IMG/VR virus record: IMGVR_UViG_3300033993_002821
Coordinates: 1 to 56,337 of that record
DNA length: 56,337 nucleotides
Source: a virus
Strand: one strand, 5' to 3'
The position numbers and the translations under genes were made by a program. Under the pieces are notes generated by a model. The model was given only the letters and a program-made list of their open reading frames with translations. It had not been told where the DNA came from and ran no database searches. Each line of letters starts with the position of its first letter. The first letter of the stretch is position 1. Shown here piece by piece: positions 56,015 to 56,337 of this stretch.

Positions 56015-56337
56015 TGCCGCGCGCGGTTGGGCTGGACCGGTCATACCGGGAGGCGCGCGATCAGCGGCGGCTGTGGTCGCCGGAAGAACTGCGCCCGATT
56101 GCGTGGTACGACGCATCTGACCTTTCGACGCTGACGCTTGGTGCCAGCGGCATTACCGCATGGCGCGACAAACTCGGAAGGTCGGCCTTGAACCTGACCG
56201 CAACCGGCAATCCGGGGCTGGCTGCAGTCAACGCGCCTCCGGTGTCCTGGACGCCGCTGCCGGTTGTAGTTTTCAATGGCACCAGCCACCTTATGACCGG
56301 CGCGGCGATCAGCAATTACGCCCCGACCACAGGGTTT
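56014..56337 (+). CDS. LamG/jelly-roll-like structural protein, 5' part (continues at base 128)
   Basis: Starts at ATG 56014 and runs off the right end in frame. After the 127-bp overlap the frame continues at 128 and stops at 649. N-terminus MPRAVGLDRSYREARDQRRL, then IAWYDASDLSTLTLGASGIT and AWRDKLG, a signature often seen at the start of LamG-like phage proteins. See the 3' part at 2-649. Confidence 0.62.
   Translation, partial: MPRAVGLDRSYREARDQRRLWSPEELRPIAWYDASDLSTLTLGASGITAWRDKLGRSALNLTATGNPGLAAVNAPPVSWTPLPVVVFNGTSHLMTGAAISNYAPTTGF
56211..56337. repeat. Right copy of 127-bp terminal direct repeat
   Basis: Identical to 1-127. Its length and the in-frame join point to a circular assembly end. 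Confidence 0.95.

Noticed and set aside
1-56337. tRNA genes, reverse transcriptase/diversity-generating retroelement, insertion sequences
   Set aside because: I found no cloverleaf, reverse-transcriptase motif, template/variable repeat or transposase in reading both strands.

Overview
The window is a complete temperate tailed-phage genome. Its first 127 bases are repeated exactly as its last 127 bases (1-127 = 56211-56337), and the reading frame that leaves the right end at 56337 continues in register at base 128. It is therefore a circular or circularly permuted molecule cut inside a gene, with about 56,210 unique bases. High G+C, short overlapping genes (ATGA, GTGA, TGATG junctions) and the style of the proteins suggest an alphaproteobacterial host, probably Rhodobacterales. 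That host call is inference.

Virion region (about 51692 through the junction to 20578, plus strand): small and large (GpA-type) terminase; five or six small structural or fibre-like genes, one crossing the junction; portal; gpW-like connector; S49 protease with a nested scaffold start; gpD-like decoration protein; gpE-like capsid; neck genes. These are lambda-type head genes. A P2/Mu-type contractile tail follows: V, PAAR tip, W, J, I, fibre, fibre chaperone, sheath, tube, E/E' chaperones with a T TTT TTG slippery site, tape measure, U, X and D. The lysis cassette is holin-like protein, small membrane protein, lysozyme-like endolysin, a DUF6527-like protein, and Rz with an overlapping Rz1, closed by a strong terminator.

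Leftward region (29245 to 20663, minus strand): small proteins, a YqaJ-type exonuclease, a coiled-coil protein, a DnaQ-like exonuclease, a phage acyl carrier protein, a putative annealing protein with an RMF-like tail, a small HTH protein and a large serine integrase. A LexA/CI-like repressor (29496-30110, minus) lies between this operon and the rightward early genes. The repressor appears to lack the S24 autocleavage residues. A recurring 17-bp palindrome (GTTGGATTAAATCCAAC and close variants) marks the control region and three distant promoter regions, so a repressor regulon can be read from the sequence.

Rightward early/middle region (30230 to 46456, plus): RuvC-like resolvase, primase-helicase, SSB, a RecD/Dda-type helicase, DUF5131 and DUF4326 proteins, a J-domain-like protein, a thermonuclease-like protein, an HExxH protein, a large cytosine-C5 methyltransferase with an internal repeat array, an adenine-methylase-like protein and many small unknowns. 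An antisense lipoprotein gene (46447-47127) and a non-coding stretch with TGTCACG repeats at 10-bp spacing separate this from the late genes. The late genes start with a displaced GPZ-like tail protein, then a ParB-like / DNA methylase / QueC-like PP-loop ATPase cluster just before the terminase.
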